Origin: Pogonophryne albipinna
Lineage: Eukaryota > Chordata > Actinopteri > Perciformes > Artedidraconidae
DNA: 64,000 nucleotides
Assembly: GCA_028583405.1 (NCBI GenBank)
Contig: CM053263.1
Coordinates: 4,879,804-4,943,803 of the forward strand
Direction: 5' to 3'
Every line of letters starts with the position of its first letter. The first letter of the stretch is position 1. Both the position numbers and the translations under genes were made by a program. A model generated the notes under the pieces. That model made no database searches and was not told the origin of the DNA. It saw only the letters and a list, made by a program, of their open reading frames with translations. Below, one piece after another: positions 1-13,199 of this stretch.

Positions 1-298
1 TTTAACCAGCCACAACCTTTTTTTCCAAGAACATGACTATCCTTTTTTTCCAGGGACATTTTTCTCACCTGTTTCACAGATTCATTTTATTTAAGAACTA
101 TATATTTATTTTTAGGAAATATATTCCTGGCAAAACCTTCTTATTCAAATGTTCTTAAGCTAGAAACACAGGATAACACATATAAATAGATAAGACTTAG
201 AAAATTGATGAGTAAATGACTTGTTTTTGGAGGTAACAGACAGAATTGCGAAAGGTTTTGCAAGTCTGAAAGTCCCTCACACCATTCACTGAATGTAC

Positions 299-3200
299 CT
301 GCTTTGAAGGTCAGCTCGTCCTGCTCCTGTCCTTCATAGTCGTAGAGAGCTTTGACGGGGACAGAGACGACAGGAGAAACCGGCTCGTCTTCGAACGGAT
401 TGCCGTCACCGTTGGCAGAGAAAGGGTTACCACCTGTGTCTTCATCTGACCAGTCCTGAGTCTTCTCCAAACTGCTTGCGCTGGATGGACAGGGAAAAGA
501 GACACTTAGAAGATGCCATTTTTTGTTGATCTCAGGGCCATCAACGGGGAAACCCAACATGCCAGGCATAAGCAGTAACAAAAGTAAGAAAAGCAAGAAA
601 AATAACACCAAGTTAAACACACAAAAAGCTCATTTCAAAATCAGGCGACCGCTTTGTGATTCATCCTGAAAATATCTTCCTCCTAAATAAGTGTGAACAT
701 GCTTACTTGTGACATCGATGCTACCTACAAAGCAAGCGATTGGTTGCAACGTAAATGATTCAAACGTTTTTTGGATGACGCTTTAAGATCAAGAGCTTCG
801 AGTGAGAGTGCACACAATGCTGAGGGAAGGCAACAAAACAACAGACACATGACAAATGCAGCAACATAAGACCAAGCGAGACAAATCATTGTTGTGAAGG
901 GGTGATTGGATTTGAACCTGAACGGCCAACAGAGGGAGCCACCTGAACACAAGAGAGAACTTTGCTCTGACAGAAAGAGTTCTATGTCCAGAAAACAATA
1001 AACAAACACCAGCACACGCATAAAGATTTACAGTCAGACCTGCTTGTGTCTTTTAATACATATATAAACTTGTTTACCTGCATTTTTGTTGATTTACTGC
1101 AACAAAAATGCAGTATGATGGTCAGCTCAAAGTTTGAATTGACATATTTGTAACCAAATTCTTGCTACATAAACTTACAATGACTTTTCTCTCTTTTAAT
1201 TGTGAGAGAAGTGCTATAAAAGACATGCGTACAAGTGTCTATATTCAGATCTGACTGTAAGACATTCCCCATAGCTGATACATGCCCCCCCCCCCCCCCG
1301 CATGACATATAATGTTCTGCGAGACATGGCGCTGTTAGGAGAGAAGGACAGACACACATTGGCGTTGTGTGCAAATGCCAGCGACCATGCAGAGCAGCAC
1401 AACAACTGGCCACCTGATGGAGGAGAGAGGGGTGTAAAGAAAGAAGGGATCAAAGTAACCGAGACAAAGAAATGTTCCGAAAGACACGCGGCACTAACGG
1501 CGATCCATGACATAAAGTAGCAAGAAAAAGGCGGGGAGGTAGTGGGTGGGCGATGTTTTTTTTCTTCTGTTCACCAACGTTTTTATTTCCTCTTTTTTCA
1601 CACTGTTGTGGTTGACTATGGTCTGCTGCTGCTCCACGGCCATCTCTTCCTCCTCCTCCTCCTCATCCTCCTCCTCCTCCTTCTCCTCCTCTCCGTCATC
1701 TTCATCAAAGGGGTTTGAACCCACTGGTGCTGTGCTACTGGGTACAGTCAGGCTGACAACATGGGACACATTTAGAGATCTAATGCTGACATGCACACAC
1801 ATGAAGACATACATGACCTGTGGACACGGTAAAATGTACGCTAAAATGTTAGCATACTCAGCTAATGAAGTTACTCCCTGCAGTAATGAGCATCACTTCC
1901 AACTGCTTTGTTAGCACTATGCTTTTTATGGTAGAAAGACACAACAACTAATCACAATTTCTCTTTAAATACATATATGAGCAAATTGACACTGGCTTAT
2001 TTTTGATTTAGAAATGTTATTTCCGTGTCTGATGACACAGACGATGAACACACGCGCAGGACAACACTCGCTAACGTTGCCTTCAGTGGAGATGTTGGCT
2101 AACATGCTACGACTGGCAACACTGATCAGTGACCTATTAAATCCACAATTAAATAAGGAAGTATAAAAAACTAACATACATTGGCGTGACGAGAACAACT
2201 ATAAAAGAAGAACCCTTGGGAAAAATATATTTGTAGTGTGAATATGCTATTCAACTGACATGTAGAGGGCGTACTTTATGACCTATACCGCGGCATTAAG
2301 AACGTTTTGGCTTGACTTTAGCGGAGCTTCTGAGGTCCACACAAAAAAGTGAGACAAAGTTCTTATCTTAAATATAACTTTGAGATGGATGACCCAGTAA
2401 TTGTTGTATATCTATCTTATAATAAGCCTGAGTAGCATCAACAAGGAGCTGTTTTAGACTAAACAGATAGAAAAGACACCATTACGACAATATGACTTGT
2501 TTTTGTCTTTGAGCTAAAAACCCACACACAATGGTCATCATAATTAACACAAAGCTATAAAAACATAAACAAGACACTTTCTGAGTGATACATAAACCAC
2601 TTAATTGTAATCTCTAGCTTAGTGTAAATACAAAATCTTTCTGAGAAAGTCAGTTGTTTACTTCCTACTATTGTCACTCTCCGCATTGAGGAACAAAACC
2701 GTGCACCCTCCACCTGATTCAGAGGAAACAAAGGGTTCTCCTTCCTGTTTACTGAACCATTGGAGCATGAGCAGCAGTAACTAGCAGTTGGCCCTTCAGA
2801 GTGTGAAGCGGAGAAAAGTGAACGCCTTTGTTTGCATAGTCATGCCTTGCTCTCTGAGCCTGAGGAGTTATTACACAAACACCGCTCTGCTGGGACACTG
2901 GCACAATGTAACATGGGATGGTTTCAGTCAACAAACAAAGCTGGCTTTAAGACTACCAACCAATGTATTCAAAGAGCTGTATTACTTTCATAATCTAGGG
3001 CGGGGTGTTATAAACAGATAGGGGAAAGATCAAAAAGTGCAAATATGTTGTACGGATGAGAGCTGGCGTTCTGATGCTGATAAAAAACGACTAAGATAAG
3101 TCACCAACCTTCATGTTGAAATAGTTTTTTCACCTCAAGTGCTCTATAAGCGATCCAGATCCTGTACATAAACAAGTCCCGCCCAAAGATGTAGGAAATT

Positions 3201-4046
3201 ACAGGAAAACAATGAGCTGTAAAGGCTTCATGGGGGAGAGGCAGTCAACATTCCCAAGTTCAGAGGTCAAATGCTTCTCGTGCCTGACATTCCCTTTGTT
3301 GACTCTTCTAGACATTACCCTCCTGATTCCTGCATATACACCACTCGGACTGACTGAGGTCTGTATATAAAGGAGAGTGTTTCCAGAACTCATGACAGGG
3401 TAATCAAATGTCACTAAACATTCTAAACATAAAGGTTGGGTGCATAAGAAGTATTTTGTTATCTTAATCGGATGTTTCTTGTTGTTTCCATGAACCACTG
3501 TTATGTCCTGGATGCTGTTGCCACAACACCAAACACACATTTCTCTTCAGGGACACCTAAACTCTTATCTTATCTGGCTTTAAAACATTACGTCAGGCTA
3601 TTAGAGACTGCCAATCAAACATGAAGTGGCTTGAATTTCATGATATATCAATAGAGCTTTTGTTGCTTGAATCTGAATCAAGTGTGTACATTATTTGCTC
3701 ATAAAAACGTCTTTGAACTTCCCAGTACCAGGATCCATGCTATGAAAGTATGTGTGTGTGTGTGTGTGAGGGATATATTTCCACATTACTTTTTGGCTGG
3801 CTTCCAACTATTCACCAGCCGGCTCCAATCCCACAGGGAGGATTTCTTTCCCAACAAACTGTGACAAAATGTTTACTGTTGCCATGGGAACTAGACGTCA
3901 CTCCCGGAGCTCCCCTTATGCAGCGCTTTACAAGCATTCCTAAAGAGTAAGACGCCACGTGTGGTTTACAGCATTATCTCTGATGTGGGGAGTTTGATTG
4001 AGAAGGACAGAGTAAGTGAGTGAGTGAGTGTGTGTGTGAGTGAGTG

Positions 4047-4080
<34 letters not shown>

Positions 4081-7000
4081 TATTATGGAAAGATTTTGTG
4101 TGTAAGAGACAGAAAGAGTGAGTAGCTGAGTGATGAGGTATATACCTGCTGCTGGTTTTAGCAGGCTGAACCGGCTGGTCAGATCCAGTTTGACTGATGC
4201 CGGTCAGTGTGACGCCCTCTGATGGCTTCTTCTTTTCCCGTCTACTGAGGGTCCGGTTTAGATCTATGGACCAGTCCTGACACACACACACACACACACG
4301 CATTGAGTATCCACTACTACAAAATATCTTCAAAACATGCCTTCACAGCTAGTAGTGGGAGTCACAGCACCAGACACGCACTTCAACCAAAAATGTGTGA
4401 AATACTTCTCAGGCCGTGACACTGACCTTGGTATTGAAATTGTACATGCACAAGTGTTTTTACAGTACAGTGTTGGCCTGATAAGAGAACACGAGCAGTA
4501 TCCATCACCTGCAAAAAGAAACACAGCACCAAGGAGTCTCCCCTCCACCAGGAAGAGTGGATTAAAGAGAGACCATCACAGCAACACGGTAGAAAAGAAA
4601 ATGTGTTTGAAAACATTAGTTTTTTCCCCACACGAGTGGACTTTTAGTTCTAGGAGAAATTAACCGTATCTATGAAAACTTACTTTTGCTGGTAGTAAAT
4701 GTCTCTGAGTCAGTCCCTTTGACTAAATGACTTAGCATTAGAAAGTGTGACCTTTGAGATTTCCAAAGTCTTTGTCTAACCCCTCTGATTAACCAGTCCT
4801 TTCAAAAGTTTAGAGATCAGAGGTCTTCCTGTCTGGTTCATGACCTCTGAGTGATTGCTGAGTCATGGTGGCATCATGTGACATACTGCAGGGTTCACGT
4901 GGACAGAATTATGAGTGGACTGGTCACAAAGGGGTCAGAGTTCAAAGGTTAGAGACAGTCTCAGCTGTGTTTAATCAGGTTTTGAGTAATTCTAGAAATT
5001 CTCATATCCAGGAAAAAGGTTTGTAAAGATCCTGCAGTTTTCAAGTAAAGGGAACAAATGTGGAAATATCAACATATGTTTGGAAAGGACAGAGCTGTGA
5101 TCTTTGAAATAAAGCAAAATATTCTATGAGTAAAAGATAGACACACACAACCACGTCAAACACTCAGAAAAAGAGGCAGTAAGGAGAGTGTTATTGGAAA
5201 AAAGGATCCCCCCCCGCCCCATGGCTGCTGTGAAGGAGAGCAGCCCTCCCATGCAGAACTCACTACAATGGACCTTCTGTTAAAGGAGCGAGGATGGGAC
5301 CAATCAAGATTCTGTCAGACATGGGGAAAGGGAAGCAGGTGTGGAAAGGGTTAATGAGGACAACACAGCCTAGTCCTTAATGTGTGGAGTGTCATATGTA
5401 GCACTCAAAAATGTTAGTTAGTACACTTACACCAGGAAAGTATTTTAGGTATTATTTCTATAACAAATAACATGACCAAGAGCCAGTATCTTGTAAAGCA
5501 ATCAAGATACAAACATGTTGTATTGTTGTTGACATTGATTACATCACTTAGTTAAGTTTAATTTAATATATACCCTGGTAGACTTAACTTACAGATTATT
5601 CTTTTTGATTGTGTGTGTGTGTCTTGTCAGAGAAAATGTGTCTTTCTTTCTTAAAAAGCCTTCCAATAAGTCGCCCCATTGTAACAGCTATGCCTGCAAG
5701 AGCATTTAAAGAGCTGTCAATTGTAGCAATGCAAGCGCACAGAGCTTTTCTTTCCCTCTGCGGCCTCTTTTTCTTATTTCACCTCCTGTTGGGAAGATGA
5801 CAGAAACTTCATTCCTCATTGCTGCTCTGACGGCTGAGGAGAAATGTACTTTAACCCCCTGCTGCCAAACAGCATACATCAATGACAAAAATGACACAGC
5901 ACATTGAGTCCAGCTTGGGCTACATGTTACACAGATATTGTAATGTTTCGCTTGACGATTTTTCATACATTTTCTGTCCATTTTGCAGTTGGGCCTGGGA
6001 GAGCACTCGTTATTTTTAAGAGATGCTAGCATTTCAAGCTATGCAAGGACTGTAATTAGTCATTATAACCTCCCTAAACAAAATATAAGGATCATTACTT
6101 TGTCTTCAAGTCAAAAATAAAAAAAGATCCTAATGTGTGTATATATATATCTGCGACATGAACACTTTTTGGGAACAAATGGAGAAGCGTTATCGATATT
6201 TCTTCTCCACTAATCCCATATCAAACATTATGCATTTTTACAATACGTCAGAGCTGTAGTACCTCAAACTGGGGCCAGTTCATTGGCATGCCGGGGCCGT
6301 GATTGGACCGGAACCATTTCAGGTCCTCTTCAACGTCAGTAGCAGTAACCGTGTCTTCCAGCGTGTGGTAGATTGTCTGGAATCTGAGGAGGCATTATTG
6401 TACATTATGAATAGGTGATAGCAAATCTCTCACTTCCCTGTCTGCCCATGAGGCTGTCATGTGACCTCTGACCTGTGATTGGTTGAGAGATCGAGGTGCT
6501 GTTTAACCTCCAGCAGCTGCTCCCCGAAGAAGCGAATCCGTTTGTCTTCAAACTGCTGCCACTGCTCAAACACCTGCTCCATGTTCTCCATGTACTGAGG
6601 GGTCAGCTTGTCCAGTTCTTCCAGGGATTTCTCATAACGTTCTTTAGTCTGGGAGAGAAGAGGAATCAAGTGACATTAAAAACATATTAAAAACACATGA
6701 ATTATTCTCGACCTTGATCATAATTTGGCTTTTTTTGTTGCTATTGTCGTATGATGTTATAGATGTACCGTAAGTCCAAAAGACACAGGTTTCAAATATT
6801 ATTCACCTAAAAATGGTTGTGAAAAATACCATTTAAAAATAAATAAACGGTACAGCTACCAAAACAAAGGGGTTTAGTTTCTTGCTTCTATAGAATAATA
6901 TAAGGCAGGCTCACTAAGAGGTTTCGTGGTACAGACCTGACTAGAAATTGAGATAGCGAGGGGAAAAATAATATCTTAAGAAGCTTTTCTAGAAAAATAC

Positions 7001-9651
7001 AACGTCCATGTCTTTCCAAAGGAAGCCCTACCTTCTCCACCTCCTGCTGACACTTCTCCACCTTTTCCTGGAGCTTCTTTTGGGATTCGGGGTTGTTATT
7101 GCTCTCCAGTTTGCTGTTTGTCTCCCTGCTGGCTGCCAGCTTCTCTTCTTTACAGGCAGAGTGGTATGACTTCTTCATCGTTTCCATCTGGAGTCAGCAA
7201 TAAACAAAGAAATGCCGTTAATAGTGCCAGTCTATTAAAGTAACTTGGAACCAACAACTGTAGAAGTGTAGAAAGATTGGTGTCTGTGGTGTGACTGAGG
7301 GATAACGAGATATAGACAACCTCTCTTTTGGGTTAAGGTGTTGGAAATGGGCCAAAACATAGCTGTCTTTTCTCAAAATGTGATGAATGTTACGGCCATT
7401 GCCATGTTGTCATGCCATGTCATTTGATTTTCTCTCCGTTTGAAATGAAAATGATGTCTGAATGAATTAACTTTATAAACAGAAAAAGTGAAACACCGAT
7501 GCCAGATAAGTTTGATGAGTGATGCATTTATGAAAGGAACCACTCCTATATCACTTTGTTTATATTTAAATTCCAACAGATAATAATTGAGGAAGCGCAC
7601 TCAGATATTGTGGTGTTATTTGAAGAGGGCCCTGTGGTGTGACTAGAACACAAGGACATTCGTAGAGACATCAGCCTGTCCTCCTCTCTAATTTAATATT
7701 ACAGGAAGCTGTTTGTCAATCAACTGAAACCCACGAGGGCTTTGGACTCGCACTGTATTCATGCCATGTCTATTATTGACATAATGCACACGTCACCCAT
7801 GTCAGCGTATAATTTTTCTAGACCAATTAATTAGCCTCATTTCCTCTCTGCCCCCTACCCGCTGCCACTGTCTGTCTTTTCAATCAATAAATCACTCGGG
7901 CTACAAAACTGTATTGTTCCGTCGCTGCTCAATGCCAAGGCCAGGATGTCACCACCCAAAGTGACATCACACACACAGGAAATGGGGGCAAGGAGTCTGG
8001 AGGTTGCAAAATGGCTTTTTGAAAATACAAATACTTGGCTGTGGACGCTCTTATATGCCTGTGTGGGGACAGAAAGGAATGCGTTTGCTGCCGGGTACAC
8101 AGGCTGCTAAAATGAAAGCATTAGTAGGAAATACAGTGACCTGATTTTGAACTCGGGGTTGCCAGCCTCCCTCTGTGTTTCCTTCCCTTCTACTGACAGT
8201 CAAAGGACTACAGGATACAGTTCCCGGCGGCCACACAATGTTTGGTAATAGCTTTCTTATTCAATATGAAGAGGGTTGCAAATGATGTTCCGCTTGTTGT
8301 TTAGTTAGCAGGTAGTCAAGGAGGGAAACAATAGTGAGTCAGGGATATGCAGTCATGTGGACTGGAGGGTTACATTCATAGTCATGGCTATAATCAGTGA
8401 CTTGGAAAATGGCTAACCTGTGGTTTCTGTAAAGCTGTTTATAGAGACAGACACATCATAATGTGTAATTTTGTCAGCATTTTTTCTGTATTTAATCTTG
8501 TTTTAAATGTTCTTTTTTAGATATTTTCTGATTTAGTCAACCTCATCCTATTTTAGTGGACTAAAATACTGGGATGTTTTGTCTTTACTTAGTCAAATAC
8601 AACTTTTTAAATAGTTGGGGGGGGGTCGAATAAATAAAAATAAACTTGAAGGCTTTTTTAAATACATTATTGTCTTTTTGATAAAGTCACAGTAAGTGTT
8701 CAATGATATCAGTGCATTCTGATAGTTACTCGTAATTAAATATGCCCCTATAATACAAATGAAACTAGTTCATTATCCCGTTTGAGACCCACACCTCTTT
8801 GAGTTTCTTCCCCCAGGGCTTCTGAGCCTTGCGGAAGCCGTCGTCAGCCTCTTTAGTCTCTTTGAAGCCGCCGATCATCTGTTTGTGGTACGAGTCTCTC
8901 TGCCAGTTCTTCAGCTTCTCGTAGTCTTCTCCCATCAGCGCTGACTTCACGTCCATGTGGAGCTCGCTCACCTTCTCCGCCTCCGTGCACAGAGCAGACC
9001 ACGCCCGCTCCAGCGTGCCATACTGAGGGCCTGAGGGAAGAGTTACTCACCATCAGTGTCAAGGCATTATTATTATTTCATATTATTGTCTCAAAGAAAG
9101 CACACAATCACAGGGACCTTTTTCATTTATTGAATTGCTATATTATTTGACGCTAACAGCTTCACACAATTTCATATAAAGCTTGAGTTGAATATAAATA
9201 TTCCTACCTTTGTCTATGAGTTGGCGCCAGCGCTTTCCCCATTCTGAGAGCTGCTGTGCGTAGGACTTCTCAATACGTGCTCGCTCATGAATACAGGTCA
9301 TCAGATCATTACAGAGCCGGCTGCCATCGTCTACCCGTTTCACTGAGCGCTTGTAGTTACCAACCTGACAAACAGCAACTTGGTTAAAAGGAGCTAGAAA
9401 GTGTTAGAGAGCATAATCTAGGTTAAAGGCTGAGTGGAGATGATTATTTATGAAATATTTAAACCGGAGGATTTTACGTTGCGTTGTGGTTAACTTGGTA
9501 TATTCACTAATATCCAAATGTAACCAGATGTTATTGTCATCTCAATACGCAAGGATTGAAGGGCAGGTAGTGTCAAGAAAGTGAAGCGTCTCACCTCCCA
9601 GAAGCTGTCACTGGAGACATCCATCATGGAGTCATCGTAGGAGCCCGACAT
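299..9651 (-). CDS. pacsin2: PACSIN2 (syndapin-2), F-BAR/SH3 endocytic adaptor; 3' end outside window
   Basis: Membrane-curving adaptor of endocytosis and caveolae. The F-BAR domain binds membranes, NPF motifs bind EHD proteins and the SH3 domain binds dynamin and N-WASP. Coding exons read on the minus strand: 9595-9651, 9208-9364, 8795-9030, 7032-7187, 6473-6648, 6263-6383, 4146-4276, about 1590-1737 and 299-480. The first seven join in phase. The start [14 protein letters not shown] matches PACSIN N-termini. The F-BAR covers about residues 15-290, with [30 protein letters not shown] and [14 protein letters not shown]. The linker has [13 protein letters not shown] and three NPF motifs. SH3 begins [15 protein letters not shown] and stops at the 299 donor, so the last ~40 residues lie left of the window. 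The downstream limit of the Glu-rich exon is uncertain. PACSIN2 rather than PACSIN1/3 rests on synteny with ttll1-bik-mcat and on the NPF-rich linker. Confidence 0.95.
1590..1737 (-). other. pacsin2: pacsin2 acidic linker exon
   Basis: Begins after an acceptor at 1738-1739 in the phase left by the previous exon (AG|T = Ser). It encodes [16 protein letters not shown], then a run of about twenty mostly Glu/Asp residues, then MAVEQQQT. One NPF motif is present. Mammalian PACSIN2 has an alternatively spliced linker exon at this place; this looks like its fish equivalent with an expanded GAG/GAA codon run. No good donor in the phase required by the 299-480 exon was found; a weak candidate lies near 1578. 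Confidence 0.7.
3753..3768 (+). repeat. short (GT)n tract
   Basis: Short GT dinucleotide run in a pacsin2 intron. Nothing else recognisable lies in that intron (1738-4145) apart from further simple GT/GAGT sequence at 4017-4080. Confidence 0.7.
4017..4080 (+). repeat. (GAGT)n/(GT)n simple repeat
   Basis: Alternating GAGT and GT repeats just downstream, in gene sense, of the donor of the pacsin2 exon 4146-4276. A second dinucleotide tract (4279-4299) lies directly at that exon's acceptor, so the exon is bracketed by TG repeats. Confidence 0.8.
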
Positions 9652-9895
9652 GGCTGCTGCTCCAAGTCACACTCAGAGTGCCTGGACAAAATAAAACATC
9701 AAATAAATAAAGTGTCATTTAATGAATGTGATTAAAACTGCCTCTTAGCTCAGTTGTTAGAAATGCCTAAATCTACAAATAGAAATGTCATTAAGTATGC
9801 AAGCTTAAAAAAAATGTAATATCACAATCAATCAATCAATATCATGACCAACCAATACGTCTTTGTTCAAAAAGAGAAAAATATTGAACTATATT

Positions 9896-10431
9896 CAGTG
9901 TTTCCCACAGAATTTGATTCTATTTGTGGGGGCACCGCACAAAAAAAGAAAAGCCAAATGCCCCTTAACCTATTCGGGTGACCCACGCATCCACCCCGCC
10001 CCTCAAATAACAAAATACATGTGAGTTCATGGCTACTGTAGCAGACAACGTTCTTGTTGCTCTGTGTTGCGTTGTTAATGAGTGAAACACACCGGAGTTG
10101 AGGATCTGTGGGGTTTATTCTCCCAAAAATATAATTTACAATTTAGGCATTTAGCAGACACCTTATTCCAAAGCGACTTACAATGACCAATTACAGGGAC
10201 ATTCTCCCTGGAGTAACCGAGGGCTAAGTGCCTTACTCAAGGGCAAGTGGTGTTGCATGGGAAGGTTTGGACTCGCAATCTTCCAATCATCAGCCCACCA
10301 CTTAGGCCATTAGACCACCACCACCACCAAAAAAAAAAAAAAAATCTATTTTTTTTATGAGATCCATTTGTGGCGGACCATATTTAATTGTGGCGGCCCG
10401 CCACAAATAATTCAATGTATGGGAAACACTG
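9896..10431. mobile_element. Nonautonomous hAT-like element carrying a tRNA-SINE-like segment
   Basis: Inverted ends CAGTGTTTCCCA ... TGGGAAACACTG enclose 536 bp with no transposase ORF. The flanks share atatt, shorter than the 8-bp duplication typical of hAT, so the superfamily is inferred from the CAGTG ends. Positions 10138-10325 hold a common teleost interspersed motif (tttagcagac, aaagcgacttacaat). Its minus strand resembles a tRNA head, with an A-box-like tggcctaagtgg and a degenerate B box. Probably a SINE nested in the DNA element. Confidence 0.65.
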
Positions 10432-10776
10432 ATATTAAATTGACTATTCATATATTATATCTAGTATGTTATGAAGAAGAAATATTAACTCTTTGCCGCT
10501 GAGTTACTAAATATATTCACTCAACAGGAAAGAAACCATATCTTTTAATCAGTCGGTTACTCACTGTCACACTCTGTTTATTTCTATGAAACCAACAGCC
10601 AAAGGAGAACATCTACATTCATCATTTAATTCTGTCGCAACAACATACCTAAGACACTGAGAATAAGGGTGAATAATAATGAGAGAGAAAGTAAGTAGTT
10701 CTGAGGAGTGATACGAATAGAAATGGAAGTGTGAGGGGAGTGAAATTGTGTGATCTGGTTTGATAATCAAGGCAGC

Positions 10777-10876
<100 letters not shown>

Positions 10877-11586
10877 TTCTGAGAGAGTAAAAGAAACTGT
10901 CAAGAAGCACACAGCGGGCAGCTTCCGCTTCCTTCAGACGGGGACCACAGACAGTCCTCTGTTTCTCTCCTCTCCGCCATCATTTCACTCTCAACAGTCT
11001 CCCTTTATTCATCCCCTCCATCCTCTTCCTCTCCTGCTGTCTCCATCAGCCTGAAGAGTCTCCTCTCTCTGCAGACTGACTCGCTCCCTTCTGATCTGCT
11101 AACTATATATATTCAGAGTGTGTTTCTGTACAGCTGTGACCTGCAGGGGACACCTGCCATCAGAGTACTGCAACCATGGGAGACACATTTGAACTCAATG
11201 GTGATGATCCAACTAAATAATTGATGTATTGCTTAAAGAATGATTGATAAATTAAATAATGGTAAAAATAATAACTGGTTACAGCCCTAGAGCCATTTCT
11301 CCATGACTCACTCCCTGTAAGAGTCAGACACACTCATCAATAATTGATACTATCTACAAAAATACCCGTCTTTCTTGAGTTGTCCACTTGTGATCAAACT
11401 GAATGCATTTTAGTGCAGTGTGAACACACAGGGCCTCTTTCAGCGAGAATTTGATGGCTCGTTCAGTGTGTGTGTGTGTCATTGGCCAATGGCCCGTGCC
11501 CTGAAGGACAGGACATGGACAGAGGAGAGTATTGTGGTCACTGCTAGCTGAGGAACAATCCGCTCTTTAACTGCGTTTGTAGTTTA

Positions 11587-11887
<301 letters not shown>

Positions 11888-12053
11888 TGTTGTCTTTCAC
11901 TTCTAGAGAAAACCACATGTTTCATTTGAATGACCTTCTTCATCAATAAAAGCCTTGACAGACACCATTGGGTTTGTAGAGAACCCTGTATGTGCCAAAT
12001 ACTTCAATATCACACTATGTTTGATTCAGTAGCATGAGGTGATGACAAAGCAA

Positions 12054-12666
12054 TAGTGCTGCACGATTTTGGGAAAAAATCTAATTGCGATTTTTCTGAC
12101 AAATATTGCGATTGCGATTTGCGATATTTGTTTTTAAGCTACACAACGGAAGTTTATTGTAAAATGCGGCCATAACTCCGGCTAGGAAGGTCGTATCAAC
12201 GTGCTCCCGTCTCTAGCACTCCCGCAGCCCGAGCTACGAGTGAAAGAACTAAACTTACATGAAACTACCGTTGGGTTGATTTAAAGTCAAGCTTCAGTTT
12301 GAGATTCACCCTGTAATAGAAACATGTGATGGAGCATTACTAACCTGACTCAGATGGTTGGTTTCACCAAACCATCTAAAGCTCCATTGGAAGCCATTTG
12401 GAAAGGGCAGGCACTTTCAGAAGCACTTGGCAGCTGATTGGATCAATCTGTCTATCACCTTCTATCATGGGCTACTTCTGATTGATTAACAATGGCTGTT
12501 ACATGTGGAGCACAGCACTTCTGATTGGTGTGGATGACTGAGACACAATAAAAAATAAAAATAAATTGTAAAAAAATGTTTAAAAAAATTGCAGGCTCTG
12601 CGATTTGATAATGGCATCATTTCAAATCGCAATTTCGATTTAAAATCGATTAATCGTTCAGCCCTA
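12054..12666. mobile_element. Nonautonomous hAT-like element with 8-bp TSD
   Basis: Ends read tagtgctgcacgat and, inverted, tagggctgaacgat. Both flanks carry the identical 8-bp target duplication caaagcaa (12046-12053 and 12667-12674). The element is 613 bp with subterminal repeats of the gcgattt type and no transposase ORF. Confidence 0.85.
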
Positions 12667-12835
12667 CAAAGCAATTGAATGTAGATTAGTTAATAACATT
12701 TATCTTGAAGACCAGCCATTCAAGCCTTATATATTATCAAATCAGAGTATCATCATATGTATTGCAATCAGTCATAAGTGTATATAATAATTCTATCTTG
12801 TTACATATTTAGAGCTGAAAAATTAAGTCAATTAA

Positions 12836-13191
12836 AGGTGGGGTAGGCAAGTTTGAGAAACCGGCTCGAGATACACTTTTTGTTATATTCCATGGAATGC
12901 TCTCAACATCCCGATAGCAATGAATAAGTGCTTTGACAAAAAATCTGTGGAAGCCGTGGTACTGTAAAAAGCACGACCAATCATTTTAGCCGGCCCGGCT
13001 AAAATAACTGGATGGCCTACCTGTCAGCCTTCCATCTGTGCACAAACTTATCTCGTGCCCTCATTGGTCATGTGCGCGTTCGTGTGTGTTGGAGGAGGGG
13101 CTCGGTAAGGAAGTAGCAGATTTCTTCCGGCTGTGTATTTTCAAATTCTAGCGTACTCGAGCTGGTTTCTCCAAAATTACCTACCCCACCT
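12836..13191. mobile_element. TTAA-flanked MITE (piggyBac/Kolobok-type target)
   Basis: Inverted ends aggtggggtagg...gagaaaccggctcgag and ctcgagctggtttctcc...cctaccccacct enclose 356 bp flanked by TTAA on both sides (12832-12835, 13192-13195). No ORF. TTAA duplication is typical of piggyBac and Kolobok elements; the family is not assigned. Confidence 0.8.
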
Positions 13192-13199
13192 TTAATAAA

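Noticed and set aside
1546..1914. Ser-rich 122-aa frame on the plus strand
   Set aside because: Antisense shadow of the Glu-rich pacsin2 exon.
10910..11180. Possible alternative pacsin2 promoter/exon after the GT repeat
   Set aside because: CT-rich sequence with some exon-like look but no donor that would join the ATG exon convincingly.
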